A stretch of DNA of 64,000 bases from Pisaster brevispinus (lineage: Eukaryota > Echinodermata > Asteroidea > Forcipulatida > Asteriidae). Under the pieces are notes generated by a model. That model did not search any database. It was not told the DNA's origin and saw only the letters and a list, made by a program, of their open reading frames with translations. The stretch is from the NCBI GenBank assembly GCA_023634235.1, contig JAMKCF010000002.1, positions 5,819,222 to 5,883,221 on the forward strand. The letters are read 5' to 3'. A program made the position numbers and the translations under genes. Shown one piece after another: positions 45,701 to 60,700 of the stretch. Every line of letters starts with the position of its first letter. Position 1 is the stretch's first letter.

Positions 45701-48700
45701 GGGGTTGGTGGTCTCCATGTACAACTCAATCTGCACAGTAGGGGCTGGACCGGCTGGTGGTGACTTTTTACCTCGGTCCAAGAACCTCGGATGAACCAAG
45801 GATGAACCAAACGTCCTGGCCAGTTTGACTCTATTAACCTGCAGTGCTTTTAAAATGAATTTTAGACGTCATACAATGAACCTAAGTAAGTCCTGGCTTC
45901 GTCTTAGACCACCAGTAGGATCCAGTACATTAATAGAGAAAGCAGAGATGGCAGATCATATATCTGCTCGCTTCTTCAATCCTCTGAGTCAATGGCAACT
46001 GTTGTAAATGGGCTTGTGTTGAAACTTTGGTGTGGTAGAAAGCTATGTAACAATGGACTCTTGTAACACTCAATACTCTGCAGAGATGAAATTTCATCTG
46101 TTTGTTGCAAGAGGACCCAGTTGTAGATTGCAGTCTTAACAAATTGCAAAAGGATTACGAGTTAATGTTTTTGATATTCATGCTGTTCATCTGTACCATG
46201 TTGACTAGAAAATTGTTATCTTTATTTTTTAGAGCTGTATTGGTTTATTTTTATTTAATTATGATTAACAGTGGTCTGCTAACCATAAACACATGAGGAC
46301 TCAGTCAAATTGCTCTCTCGGTGGTCCAACTGGCAACATGTAGGCCTACACGTAGTTCAGTGTTAAAAAGCATCCCTATTTTATAGTGAAAAGGTTGATG
46401 GACTAGTGGAAAGGTTGATGGACTAGTGAAAAGGTTGATGGACTAGTGAAAAGGTTGATGGACTAGTGGAAAGGTTGATGGTCTAGTGAAAGGCTGATGG
46501 ACTAAAGGTTGATGGACTAGTGGAAAGGTTGATGGACTATAAAGGTTGTTGGACTAGTGGAAAGGTTGATGGACTATAAAGGTTGTTGGACTAGTGAAAA
46601 GGTTGATGGACTAGTGAAAAGGTTGATGGACTAGTGGAAAGGTTGTTGGACTAGTGGAAAGGTTGATGGTCTAGTGAAAGGATGATGGACTATAAAGGTT
46701 GTTGGACTAGTGGAAAGGTTGTTGGACTAGTGAAAAGGTTGATGGACTAGTGAAATGGCAAGCTAACTATTTCTGCTGGTGGCTAGTCATTGAAAATGTA
46801 AAGTAAACCCTGGAAGGGAACTCCAAGTCAGACAAACCAATTAAAATTTGTAGAGATTTGTGTGACTCCTCTAAGCATGCACTTAGGGTTCTAAGACTTA
46901 ATGTAGTTGTTAAGTCTGTCCAAGTTAATCTACATGTAGGCAAGCGATGGGTGTGGGAGATGATGGCGCAAGTTGGACAACTATGTTTGTAAGACTAGGT
47001 AAGATCACTTTACACTGCGTAAAGGTAATCCTATCGGGTGTTAGTTAGAACCTTACAGCTGACTGAACCAGTTGTGGTGAAGTTTCTACACATTCATTGA
47101 AGCCCCAGGCATTTAGTCTGTGCCCCTCTGTCAACAATGTAGTAAAGGCTCATTAACATATCAATGAGGGACGCTACCACTCCAAAGGTTTTGTGCTCAT
47201 GGCTTGGTCATTGCCTGCAAGGTTGCTTTACTCAGTGTGGGACTGAGTCCACACTGTGCAAATCTATATATGCTGTGAACCCTTTTTGACAAAATCAACT
47301 TGGATCTTGGCTAAGTTGTCTACTTTTTAAATTTGATCAGGCGTAGCTAATATGAATGTTTTCATTCTTTGATGTCTAGATTGATCGTCTTGTAATGTTG
47401 GTCTCTTTCTATCAGTACATTGTGGCCTTTTCATAGAGGTTGGAAACAACAAATAGGTTATATTTGCATAATCAATAGTATTGAATTCTTTTTTGACACT
47501 TAAATGAAGTGACGCTAGAGACGTTATTCTTATTGAATGTCTTGTAAGGTTACACTTTGTACTGTATGCAAGCATAGAGGTGGATGTAATGTCTGCAGGT
47601 TCAGCCATGTTTCTTGTCAAGGACTGATTCCCGATTGCAATGAATTATTAGGATTACAAAGCTCTTTGAATCTTTAGCATTATAATAAACCAGTGAAGAT
47701 GTCAGAGAGTGGGCGTCGTCGCCGTCGCTCAAGTCTCGAGGGATCTGTGAAGAGCAGGGTGGACCAAGCAAGTAGCAAAGTTCAATATAGGATTTAGTTG
47801 GGGGCATGGTTAGGGCTAATGTACGCACACATCTCACTTAGACAGGTCATTGTAGACTTGTTTACTTTGGGACTTAGTATTTTGTGTAAATGTTGTGGAA
47901 GTGTGTGGGTCATTTCTAGGCAACAAAGTTATAATGCAAGAAGATTGACAGCTCAGTCCAAATAGGACTACAATCACTTCCTAGGATTTGTAGTTATCTT
48001 TGACTCCAACATTTTTTAATAGTTAAACATTTATGAGTTATTGTGGGTTTTACTATTACACCTGTACACCTACTGCATAGGATGCGTTTTTAAAAAGTAC
48101 TTTGTGAAAACTGGAGCTGTAATTTTAAGATAATCAAAGAATAAAATGTTGTCGTTTAATTTAAAAATGCCGACATTCATTAGGCTCAATATATTAAATT
48201 TTTTAGTTTGTTGAGTAAATATAGTTGAGTAAATGTAGTTGCATGTAATTTTAGGGATTTGAATCCGAGTTTGTAAAATCTAGAGACATGGGAGAATAGG
48301 ATATATGGAAGGGGAGTGAAAAAAGTTGGTCAGTCATTTTCAGTCGCTGTTAGTCATTTTCAGTCATTGTAAGTTGTTGTCAGTAAATAGTAAATCAGTT
48401 TATACAATTCATGAATTCTCATAGTGGGAAGATGCCATCGAAAAAGGAACCAAAATATCAGTTGGCAACAACCAGGACTTCAATAATGAACTAGCGACAT
48501 TACTTAAGAAATATGGTCACCGCCATCGCAGACGTCACTCTGATTCCGGTCCTGCTAGGAAACTCAGCTATGATTCAAACTCCAGAAGACCCTCGGACTT
48601 CCGAGGAGTCCGTAATTTATTTGAGGTTGGGTTTGATGCTCTCATGGAGGTGGATGAGGAAGGAATCGTTGAGGATGAGGGTACCAGTGAAACATCTCTT

Positions 48701-51700
48701 GGGATGGCAGACAAAAGTTGTGATACGGAAGAGGTGATTCGCCGCGTTTGTAATTGATTGCTGTGAAGTAGTTTCGGTTTTTGAATGTTGTTGGTCGCAC
48801 GGTTGAATTTCTTGAGTTCTTCTGAGTTATCGCTGTGCTAAGCAAACAATTTGTACATTTAATAACAATTTATATGCACTTCCCTTCTCAAATATCTCAT
48901 ATTTTGTGTAGTGAATTTTGTGACCCATTTATGCAGTACGTTGGAAGTGTTCAGAAGGGGGTGCAGCACATTCTGCAGCCACCCATGCCAAAAACACTGT
49001 GGTACTGGGTTTTACATTTGTTATCAACAGTAACTGTTATCAACAGTAGACCAACAGCTTTACATCTTGCTGAAGGACACTTGGATGCCATAACAGGGAC
49101 CCAAACCCACACTGTGATAACACCATGAGCTAGAGTCTGTTCCTAGACTGCTGGGCCATGACACTCCATGAAACTGTACATTGCGTACACATTTTTCTGG
49201 ATGTATTGATGGCATTGATGTTTCTGCTGCCATTGGCCAAAGCCGTTTAAAATTAAAGACCTGTGTTGTTGACACAGACTCGAGCTTCTCATGACTTAAT
49301 CCATTCATTATCCATCATGTTTTGGTCCTTGCTAATCTATGTCTCCATGGCTTTAGCACCTTCAACTGGATTACAGATTAACTGCCATTCAAGCTTAGGC
49401 TATTCTGGCAGGGTAAATCCCCTCTGCCTATAATCTGAAAAATGCTCCCAAGTTAGCACAAAAGATTATCCTGGATTAACAGTTAACAGTTGGACCAACA
49501 ACTTTAAACATCTTGGCGAATGCTGTTAAGAGAAGACTGGGTGTGTTATTTTTCAATTTTAAGTTGAATTTGTTTTTTTTATATTACCCTACATGCCCTA
49601 CTGTTTGGGGGCAACTTAGAGAGACTTCAGAAAAGTTCCCAGCATTCCCCCTTTAGAACAGTTTTCTGCTGGCCAAGCTTTAAATTGCATTACATCAGCA
49701 AAAACTGTATCCCTGTGCCACACATTTCGTTGAGATTGTGTGTGTTTGTTAATCTGTTCTGTAACTAGTACATGTACATGTACAAACCTTGCCGCTAGCC
49801 ATGTGAAATAGCAACACTGGATGTAAATCTGAGGGATTCAAATTGAGCATTTACTTGTGACTGAACATGGCGTTATGTCAGACATCATTCAGTTCTAAGT
49901 TGCTGTATGAACTTCTCTACAAAGAGAAGGTCGGGCTTGCTAGGTTATCGCTTCCCAAGAAGTATGCTATGAAAACCAATTGCCTAAATTGGTGAAAGAA
50001 ATCTTACAATTAAGGTACGAAACACTGACAAAGCTGGCACCGTGGTCCTGCTCGCAAGTCAACTGTTGAAAGTTTAGGGCAAGCACTGCTTTCAGTGCAA
50101 CACGCAGACTTTTCGCTAGATTTTGATTAGAATGATGCCATTGAAAAATTATCTCTTACATTTATTTTTTGTCCTAACAGTTGGAGCAGTCCTACAAGTC
50201 CGATGCAGGAGTGGAACGCGAACGTGAGGAGCAGAATAGATCCTTGGTCTCTCAGAATGTAGAGCTAAGGCATAAGCTGGAGGATGAGCATTCCAACTAC
50301 AAACGGAAACTGCAGGCGTATCAAGATGGACAGCAGAGGCAGGCTCAACTTGTTCAGAAGCTGCAAGCCAAGGTAAAATGCGACTTGAGTGGTGTATCAC
50401 AGGGATGGGGAATTTCAGGCTTTTGTTTTTTGAATCCCTTTCACCAATGTCACGTACGGCAACTGTCCTCAGATCTTCCTCCATGATCTGCCATGCTCAC
50501 TATTTTTAGAGTCAATATCTTTGGAGATGATTTCAGACCTGATTAGTTCATGGAGGCAGCAGAGGCAGTTGCCTCCATGGCTGAGGTCATTGCCTTGAAA
50601 TCTAGAGCCCCAGGGGTTACCAAAAGGTGGAAACACCTTCATTTCATATCGCCTGAAACTTGGATCCTAGTTTCAGACCTTTGTGTCAGTGGTGACTCTC
50701 ACCCATGATTCGATGCATCTACAGAACAAACATCGACGGTGTGTTTGCTAGCTCTTTGTTTAGATTGTGACAAGTTGTTAGTTAATGGAAATTCTCAATA
50801 TCTATTTTGACCAATCAATATGTTTGCTTGTAGAAGTAGGACTGAGGTGAAATAGCCGGTAAATTCAATATTTAAAATTAATAAGGGGGAAAAAAAGCCT
50901 GATTGGTTGAGTGACTATTTTCTGACAGGTGTTGCAGTACAAGAGGAAGTGTGGTGAGCTGGAGACGCATCTGCAGGATCGAGTAGCTGAGAGTGAGCAA
51001 CACAGATACTCGGTAAGATATATTCACTTCTCAATTTATCCCGTCTGAGTACGTCTCTGCTTTCAGCGTTTGTTTTTCCAATCAACATTCAACAGTGGAC
51101 TTACCTTTCAGGCATCATTTCACTTGGGCAGATCCTCCTATTCCCTTGGTGGTTCGTGAGACAACCAACCCATACCTCACTGTGCCACAGCAGTGGCCTT
51201 TTGAGGCACACACATGATGATGTAGAGAGTAGAGAGTCAATGTCCAAAGTGCTTTATGCATGGGAAACTGGAGAAGCCTACAGCTGTGCTCAGTTGCAAT
51301 GGAATTTTGGACCACTGTTGGAAGAGATAAGGGCCCGATATCATGGCTCTGCTTACCGTAAGCAAATAATCGGCGCTTTTAGAAGCAGAGAATTCTGCGC
51401 TTTCGCCAAGCCCTATTTCACAGGTTAGCAGACAGTTTTGCTTGTGTGCGTGCGTACTCCATGTTACTAGGCATTCTTTGCTAACACAGCTAATGCAGAA
51501 GCTCGGCGCTTGCAAAGTAAGCGGAGAATGGTGACCGTAAGCTCAGAATTCGGCGGTAAGCAGAGCCATGAAATGGCACCCTGGTCTCATCAATTCACTG
51601 TCGTCTTGTTCTTGTTTAGTCCAATTAACACTGCCGGTAAAGCACGCTGCCAACATTGGTCATTGTCAAGCCCGTGTAGTAACAAACCTGTGAAATTTTA

Positions 51701-54700
51701 AGCTCAGTCATTTTTTGGACTGGCGAGACAAAAAGTAATTGTTTGACCATTATTTTTCTCAACTAGCACTTCAGACGAAAACAAAAAGAAAGGTTCTCAA
51801 CCTTGGTCAATTTCTGTAGTGGCAATCTGTGGCACTGATCAACCTCATATAGTGACAGTAAAATGTGGTTACTGTGAATGTATCGGGGTAATAACTGTAC
51901 TGACGTCTATTTGCTCTATTCATACTGTTCTTCTGTTTGGTTACTATAGTTGCGGAGCACCACTGATACTCTCCAGAGTCAGTTAGAGACGGCCGAAGCT
52001 CAGCTCAAACTCCGTGAAGAAGAGCACTCATCAGACCTGGAGAATGCTCTCTTGAAACTGGAGGAAGAACAGCAAAGGTGAGATGAGTGGGATTCATCAG
52101 AGTCAAAACCCAGGCGTGTGATTTCTCAAGATTGTCTCACTGGTGATTCTCACTGGGGATGCTCATAAGTCTGTAAACCAGAATTGTATTCTTATTGAGG
52201 TTCAAGGACTAGATTGAGGAGGGAAACCCAGGCCTCCAATAAATTGTTACATTCTTCTGTGCAAAAATGTTGTGTTGATTTTGTAACAACATCATATCCC
52301 GCAAGAAAGTTCTCAATGCAAACACATTGTATCTGGGTGCCTATTTGTTTTGTGTTTTCATGCGGGTTATTATACGTGAGATACAATATATTGACACTTT
52401 CACATTACGTAAATGATATTTTAGGAGATTTTGCACTGACACCACAAAATCTCATCATTAGTTGACAAAACTAGTTGATTTGTTTTAAAGAAGGCCATTA
52501 TGTTTATATAGCCATATTGTGATATTAAATTACCTCAAATACAAACCATTGCAAGTCACTGATTATAGATTATTTCTGTTTCAATGATTCTTATTTGTTG
52601 TCCAAAATTTATTTGTAGGAGTGCAAGCCTTGCTCATGTCAATTCCATCTTGAGAGAGCAGCTTGACCAGTCCTCTACGGCCAACCAACATCTGACCTCT
52701 GACATTTCCAGACTGACTGAAGACTTGACCAAGTCTCGTGGGGAGCTGGAAGTCAGGGAGACCGAGTGGAGGGATGAGGAAAAGGTGAAGAAAATTTGGT
52801 GAATTTCGGCAGGGCTGTTGTTAATGTGTCTACAGCCCTGATCACACTACCAGCCAATTCCCAGGAAACTGCTGGGGAATTTTTAACCCTGCCACCACCT
52901 CATGTTTGTCTCACACTTGATGCCATTTTCCTGGGAATAAATGCACACACAGTATGCGAGCCCCGTGGTATACATGTACCTTACACCTAAACAGGGGTAG
53001 TATTTCCCAGGAAACGGCTTTGCCCTGCCTGTTTGTTAAGGTTAGCGATTTAAATGCATTCTTGGATAAAGGCCATGGCTTCTGTTGCCCTGGATTTAGC
53101 CTTGGTGCCCTGGATTTAGCCTTGGTGCCCCTTCAAAAGTTTCTTGTAGAGTTTGAGATTTTATAATGGAAGTGCCAAAGCAAAATGGAAACAGTTGTGC
53201 CCTCTCAAAGATGAAATAGACACAATCGGCGACCGGAGTCACGTGACACATAGTGGGTATACAATGTGAACAAACAAAGCAAGCAGCGCGCAGTGTGCAT
53301 GAAAAAGCATGGCTGCTTCCGAGTGCTTCTGCTCAAGGTGCGGAAGAAGCCATGCTTGACCATGCACACTGGGCGTGGCTGCTTGGTTTGTTTACATTGT
53401 ATACCCACAATGAGTCAAGTGACTCCGGTTGCCAATTGTGTCCATTGCTGGTCTGCAAGTGTGAAAAGGTCAAGCAGATCTTCCAGGGAATTTTCCCATG
53501 AAATGTGTTTAATTGGAAGCTGGTTTTTGATGATAATAGCACGCACTATTTAAATGTACACATGTATGTGCTAAATAACTCATAGTTGTTGGATTGCATT
53601 TTATTTGGAATGTCTACATTTCTAAAGTTGCTGTAAACTCTCGCTGCCTCAAGACAGCATTCTGTAGCTCCTAATATTGTTGACAATGTTGCCAATTCTT
53701 TCTTTGTTAAGTTGTTGCTCGCTCTTACATTAGATTTCCCACCTGGGCCCAATTTCGTAGAACTGCTGCTTAAGCACAAATAATAGCTAAGCACAACAAA
53801 ATATCAAATGAAGTTAACCGGCTAAAATATCCATGTATCCTGTTCATTATTGCTAACAGACGATTTGTGGTTTAGCAGCATCAGCGAAATTGGGATCTGT
53901 TGTTTGTTAGCTTAGTTACTGTCTGACTGTTCTGTTTTGTTACTTTGTTTTCCCAGTTGTCTTCTTTTATCTGCTCCTTGAGCGCCTACTTATAGTTTGA
54001 TTTGACACGTCACAAATAAGAATCTTTATTATTATTTTTTATTCTTAACAGTCATTCAATGATTATTTCAACAATGAGCACAGTCGCTTGTTAGCCGTGT
54101 GGCGTAATGTGGTTGGGTTCAGACGTGGATTCAGCGAGATGAAGACAGCAACAGAGCGGTAAGGAATACTACTTTGTTATCTTCTCTTATTTAGTTCACC
54201 TTCTTTTGTATTTCGTAGGTTGTTTCTAGTTTGTGGCTCTAATGTAGGTGTTGTCAGTTTTCTTAACCATGTTTATTTTTAGGTCTTGTGAATTTGTGTT
54301 TGTGTTTTATGTGAAGCGCTTTTGTAGTTTGTAAGGCGCTACAAAAACATGGTTTTATTTTTATTGTTATTAAGAGGATTGAATGAAGGTGGCACTCCAT
54401 GCCAAAACGAGACACTTTACTATTCCTTTCATTTTGGTGTAGAGAGTCTGTGAGTCCATCACTGTAACCAGGTAACATCCACAAAGTTAAGGGTTTCTTA
54501 TCTCTAGACCTAAGAGAGACTGGTACATGATTTTTCATTTTCCTACAATCACACGAGTTGCTAATTAAGACATGTTGATGTTACTATTACAGCGATATGG
54601 CTCAAGTGCGTGCTGAAATGACCCGTCAGGCGCGTAATCTCCACTCAGCATGCCTGAATCTGAACTCCAATATGCGCACCAACGAGACCAGCTCGGCAGT

Positions 54701-57700
54701 CCATCTAGAGAAGGAACGGTCTGAGCGCGTGCAGTTAGAGCAACAGCTGAGAGATAAAGTCAAGGAGTTGCTGGATTTACAAGCGAGGTTGGACGCTGAG
54801 AAGGCAGAGCTGAATTCAAGGTAGATCATTATAGGACTCAATATATATTGGGACTCTACAAACTATAGGACTATGTATTATAGGACTCTATAGATTGTAG
54901 GACTCTATACATTATTGGACTCTATAGATTATAGGACTCTATACATTATTGGACTCTATAGATTATAGGACTCTATACGTTATTGGACTCTGTATATTTT
55001 AAGACGCTATGTATTATTGGACTCAATTTATTAAAAGACTATTTGTTATAGGACTCTTTATGTTACTGTAGGATTCTATATATTATTGGATTTTATATAT
55101 TGTAGGACTCTGGCTGGTTGTGTAACAATAATAATAATATATATTTATTTTGAAAATATATTGACTTTCCTGTTTGCTTACAGAATCAATGAGCTGACAG
55201 TAACCAATGAGAAACATAAGATCCTCTTAGCTGAGAAGGACAATCAGCTACGTACTGTTTCTAGCGCAACGAGCATGAGTCGTGTCACCATCTCATCCTC
55301 TCACACTCAACCTCTTGAGTCGAGTCACACTGAAGCGTCCCAGCAGCAGCAAGCCGACGATGAGGAGAATGGTGAGTCGTTGCGCGTACTGCGCGAGGAG
55401 TGTGAAGCCTTGCATACAGCGTTACGTGACATCGCTCAGGTCGTAATACAAGATGCCGATGTCTCGGGGACACTGGATGATGCGAATGGAACTGGCGATG
55501 ACCAAGAGACCGGATTTGTGTCGGATGTGACTCTTCCATCACCATATGCAAGATCAACCCCTCTAAGGTAAGATGAGTTTAGAATCATTTCTCAGCAGTT
55601 TCTATATTATGCATTCCTGTAAACCGTTTTTCAAGTAATAAACCACAATTTATTTGGAATGGTAGTGATTTGAAAGTTTCGATTAACCCCCAAATTGGAA
55701 TATTCTTACTGTTGAAAACGGGAAAATCAACAAAACTGGGCCCAATTTCATCAAGCCTATAAGCACAGAAAAAACTTGCTTAGCAGAAACAGGTTACCAG
55801 CCAGCTTTCCATACAGTTTAATACATTGCTGCCACTGGTCCCCGCTCGTTTTTCGCTAAATAAAGAAATTTGCCAAGCAGAGTTTTCTGCTTAGCTTTAT
55901 GAAATTGGGCCCATGTTTGACGTGTTACATGTATGTTTAGAACAAGATGAATGAAATCAACCCCAAATATATTTTTTCAGGAATACATTCAAAAATGGTA
56001 TGTGTAACAAGAAATCAAGACAAGGTGAAAACTTTGCTTTTTGCATTGTATGTTAATCTGATTTGTTAATTGCCAAAGTTCAAGGAAACAACACTAGGTT
56101 CACATCAGCAAGGATAAACCAAGCAACAACCCAGAAGCTGAAGACAATTCCCTGTCATACACTTTTCTTACACTGCCGCTTCTCTGACCGTGGGCTTTGA
56201 CTTTCATGTTCGTGACTTAACAGTTTTGTGTAAATTACAACCCAAGATTGATTAAATGAATCAAAAATAAAGACATGTCTAGTTTTTTCAAAATTCTTTC
56301 TTCATTCAACTAGGCGTACTCCATCACCGGGTCGAGCTTTACATCTGCATCGATCTCCTTCTCCGCGGCGTGCACCATCACCTTCAAGACGTACGCTTTC
56401 TCCATCTCGTTCTCGTTCACCAGCCTTTGCTGAATCTACTTATTCAGCTGTCCAAGCCGCTCTGCAGAAGAGACAGCTTCAGGTCCAGGTGAGTTGGACT
56501 CCACACATGACACAAGTCCCTGGCAGTGACACTTACAGAATGGCTAGTCATGTATAATTGTCGTAATAGTCTTAACTTTATCTGATGTTTCCACTGTTAA
56601 TCAAAGCTGAGACTTGTGGGTTGTTTATTTTTGTAGGAGCTGAAGGTAAAGCTGAGTTCCAACAAGGAACAAGTAGCTTCCTTGAGGAAACATCTTGAGA
56701 ATGGGGATTCAGATAAGAGGCATCTTGAGCGTAGCATCCAAGGATTGAAGGATGAAGTGGAGACGGCAAAACGACAGACTGATGACATCAAGAGAGACAG
56801 AGATCGACTTAGGAACTCACTTGATGCAACTGGAAGGTAAACAATCTTCAGATTCATTCAACTGCACTCATACCCCCTCTTAAAATAACTGCTAAAACAC
56901 CTATGGAGTGACATATGCTTGTGTACAGGAAAGTGTTTGAGATTCCAGATCACACTTACAAAAGTAAGATCAAGAACATGTCTGTTGAGTGGTCCCTTGG
57001 CCTTTTTGTTTGATATGCAAAGAAATTGAATGATCAAGAAAGTTTATTGCTAGTTATTTTGCTTTAAAATGAAACCTTCGGGGGGTAGTTCTAGAGCTTG
57101 TAAAATTGGCCTCTGAACCCATGGGTGCTGTAGTGTCAGAAAAAAAGCTTCACGCTTGAGTGTCAAGCATTGAGGGTTTGAAGTTTGGAGTCACAAATAA
57201 AACTTGCCATTGCAGTCGCGTAATTAAATGTCATTTTATTGAAATTTTTTGTAGCGAAAAGTCAGCTCTGGAGAATTTACGTCGATCGCTGAATGAGCAG
57301 ATCGAAGCGTTGAACACAGAGAATGAAAGAATCCAAGCTGCAAATGCCGAGCTTCAAAGACAACGAGATAATCTTGAAGATGACAGAGATGATCGAGACC
57401 GTGATATGGAGAGACAGAAGAAAGAGATTGATAGAAGGTAAGACTGATAACTTATAAAAGAGATTGAAAGAAGGTAAGACTGATAACTTATAAAAGAGAT
57501 CTTGAAAGAAGGTAAGACTGATAACTTATAAAAGAGATCTTGAAAGAAGGTAAGACTGATAACTTATAAAAGAGATCTTGAAAGAAGGTAAGACTGATAA
57601 CTTATAAAAGAGATCTTGAAAGAAGGTAAGACTGATAACTTATAAAAGAGATCTTGAAAGAAGGTAAGACTGATAACTTATAAAAGAGATTTACAAATTA

Positions 57701-60700
57701 TTAATATACTCATTACTGTTAACCTTTTCAGCAAGTTTCAATTCCTAATGCGTAATAGTTTCGTAACTACTCTTATTTGTAAAAACAACGAATCACTAGA
57801 TTTGCCATTTTGTCTTTCCACGGAGTGACATATCTAGATACACCACTTTACCAATGATATACAAAGTGCTACAGCACATGCAGTCTAGGCGCATTTTCGT
57901 TTCTGGAAGCTTAGTGTTTTCACGAAGTGACCTGTCTCGATAGGTCTCTATTGTACAATGGTTTGTACAAAGCTCTCTGCAGGCAAAACTTTTTTTTTCA
58001 CAAAGTGACGTATGTGTTTAGGAATGAATTACTAATTAAAATAGTTGCAGGGATGAAAACACATTGACAGTTCTGTAAGAGTAAAGTGGTCAGCTTTTTT
58101 GTCTTAAAAAAATAAAACAAAAACATGAAGCAGACCCCGAAACAGCAGTTTGAAAAACAGTGCGATTTTCTCCAAAGACGTTTTTTTATTTTTTTTATTT
58201 TTTTTTTAATTATTATTACTGCGGACGAGATAGGTCACTTTGTGGTACGAGCGATGATATTACCAAAGTCAGTGGAAGATTACACAGATTTGGTGAGATT
58301 GTTGTAAGTTACTATGTTCTTCTTTCTCGTTGATTCTAGTCACAAGTTACTGGAGCAGATGGAAGGCAAGAATTCCACTCTGAAGGAAGACATTGTCAGC
58401 TTGAAGGAAGGCTTGAATAAAGCAACACTGGAGAAAGAGGTTCTGGACCAAGAAAAGGCAGAAATCAGTGAGTCTAGAAAATTATTAAATTCTTGTGTTT
58501 GAAAAGGAAGTCAATATGTTTAACTGGTAGCAATCGGGGAATTAGACTATTATAGCACCCAAGTAATGGCCTGGGCCTAATTTCATAAAGCTGAAAATCT
58601 ATGCTTAGCAAATTTCTTCACTTAGCAAGAAATGAGCGGGGTACCAGTGGCAACAATTCAAACTTAATGGAATGTTGGCTGTTAAACTGTTTCTGCTGAG
58701 CAAGATTTTTCTGTGCTTAGAAAGTTTTTGTGCTTACAGGCTTTATGAAATTTGGCCTTGTGATTGGATTGGAGGATTGGAGGTCATGAGGCATTCATGA
58801 GACCGTGTTGAAAGCATCCTACTATATGGAGCTGAAACATGGACAGTGAAAAAAGAGCTCCTTGGTTGATTGGATGGCACCTACATGAAAATCCTAATGC
58901 GAGTGTGAAACATTCAGACAAAGGCACAAATCAGTATCAGCCACTGTCTCAAAGCCTAGAAGATTAATCAGAAAAGAGTAAATCTGGATTTGACTGTGTT
59001 GTTGCAGGTGCTACATTATCCAGGGCAGAGTTACAGAAGGCGGAGCTGGAGATGGAAATAAACAAAGTAAGGACTGACGAGGCTACTCTAAGGGACGCTC
59101 TGCTGAAGATGCAAGCTCTGAATGAAGGACTTGGTCAAGATAAAATAGAACTCAATAAGATCATTATGCAGGTATGTCAGAATGAAGGATAGACTAGGAC
59201 AAGTTTAACCCAGCCTGATTACAGTTTGATGTGAGAATGGAGAATGGAAACTTGGGACAAGTTTAAAAAACAAGATATTCACAAGAAGTCCTCTCAATCC
59301 ACTAAGCGAAAGTAGTAGTCCCAGGTAGTAGTTAATAAGCAGGACAGTTCTTTTCAGAACTAAGTAGTCTGCCGAATTTTCAGAAATCTACTCTGCGGCA
59401 GTAGAATATAGCAAGACCTAGGTCACAAAGAAAAAATCTACACAGCAAAGTAGATATACACACGGTGTTACCGCAAACCGAATATACAAGATATTCAGCA
59501 TAACTAAATTCGAGCAACAGATAACAAAGATGTCTGTCTATGCAGCAGAAACAAACATTAACCTTCACAAAAAAAAGTTCCAAGGCAAAATTTCAAAGTT
59601 GTGTTTGATCAACTGATGTAAATTTACCCAATTAGTTTCCCTCATGGTTTGTTACTTGGCATTTAAAATGAAAAAGTTGCATACTCTTGAAGGTGAAGCA
59701 CTGCTGCTTCCCAGGTTGTGTCATAATCTGGGAGTGGTCCTAGAATGTATGGCAGCATAAGGTTTGACTTCGGCCTAGTGCTCCCCAAACAAAGATGTTG
59801 ATGGAATAGGGAGACTGCCAACATAGGACTAGATAGCTCAGTTGGTAGAGTACTGGCTGTAAATTTAGAGGTCACAGTTTCAAATACCCTTCGAAAGAAT
59901 TCTTGCGGTACATTTTGTTTGTGGTACTTTTTATGTGTAGTACATTTTATCTAACATATTTTTTTATTTGATGATGTATTATTTTGTTTAGTTGGAAGGT
60001 GAGAAACAGAGTCTGTTTGCTGAGAAAGGTCACCTTGAACACGAGAAATCAACGATCAAAGAGGAGCTGGTCCGCATTGAAAGTGAAAAGATGGATACTG
60101 AGACGGAGAAGATGGGACTAGATCAGAGTTTGAGTCTTGTTGAACACACCAAAGCTCAACTTGAGGATGAACTAGACGCTGTCAACAGAGATAAGGCTGA
60201 ACTACAAGATAGCTTCTCTCAGGTATGTAGGGTGGTCTGTGTGCAGCCTCGCTACCATAGGCAGCGTGCCGTATCGATACCTCTCGTTACTAACCCCTGG
60301 TAGGGATGTACTTTGCATGCACGCTTGTTAAAAACTTTCGAGCGCTTGTAGGACGCTTAGCACGCGCGTGTGAAATTGCAAGTATTTTGACGCGATTCCA
60401 TTTCAAATGAATCATGTTTTTACACGGTCACCCTAAACTGCATACAGCTAGACATATGACAAGATCAAAGAAGAATGAGAGGGGACCAGTTGCTCTTTGA
60501 CTTGATGCCTCTTTTGCGCGCTGCCATACTTGAGCGGGTGCGTAGTGCGGATCGGCCACAGGCCTAATATCAATTTTTAACCAATGCCAGGGGTTATGAG
60601 GGAGCAAGGCATGCTGGGAAAAAAATGGGGCGGCGAGATCGATCACCCCTGGGAATGAGGATGGTCCGTGCGATCTTGCAGTTCTCCTGACTTGCCTTTT

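Noticed and set aside
53205..53501. Similar peptide frames on both strands
   Set aside because: Explained by the 224-bp foldback element.
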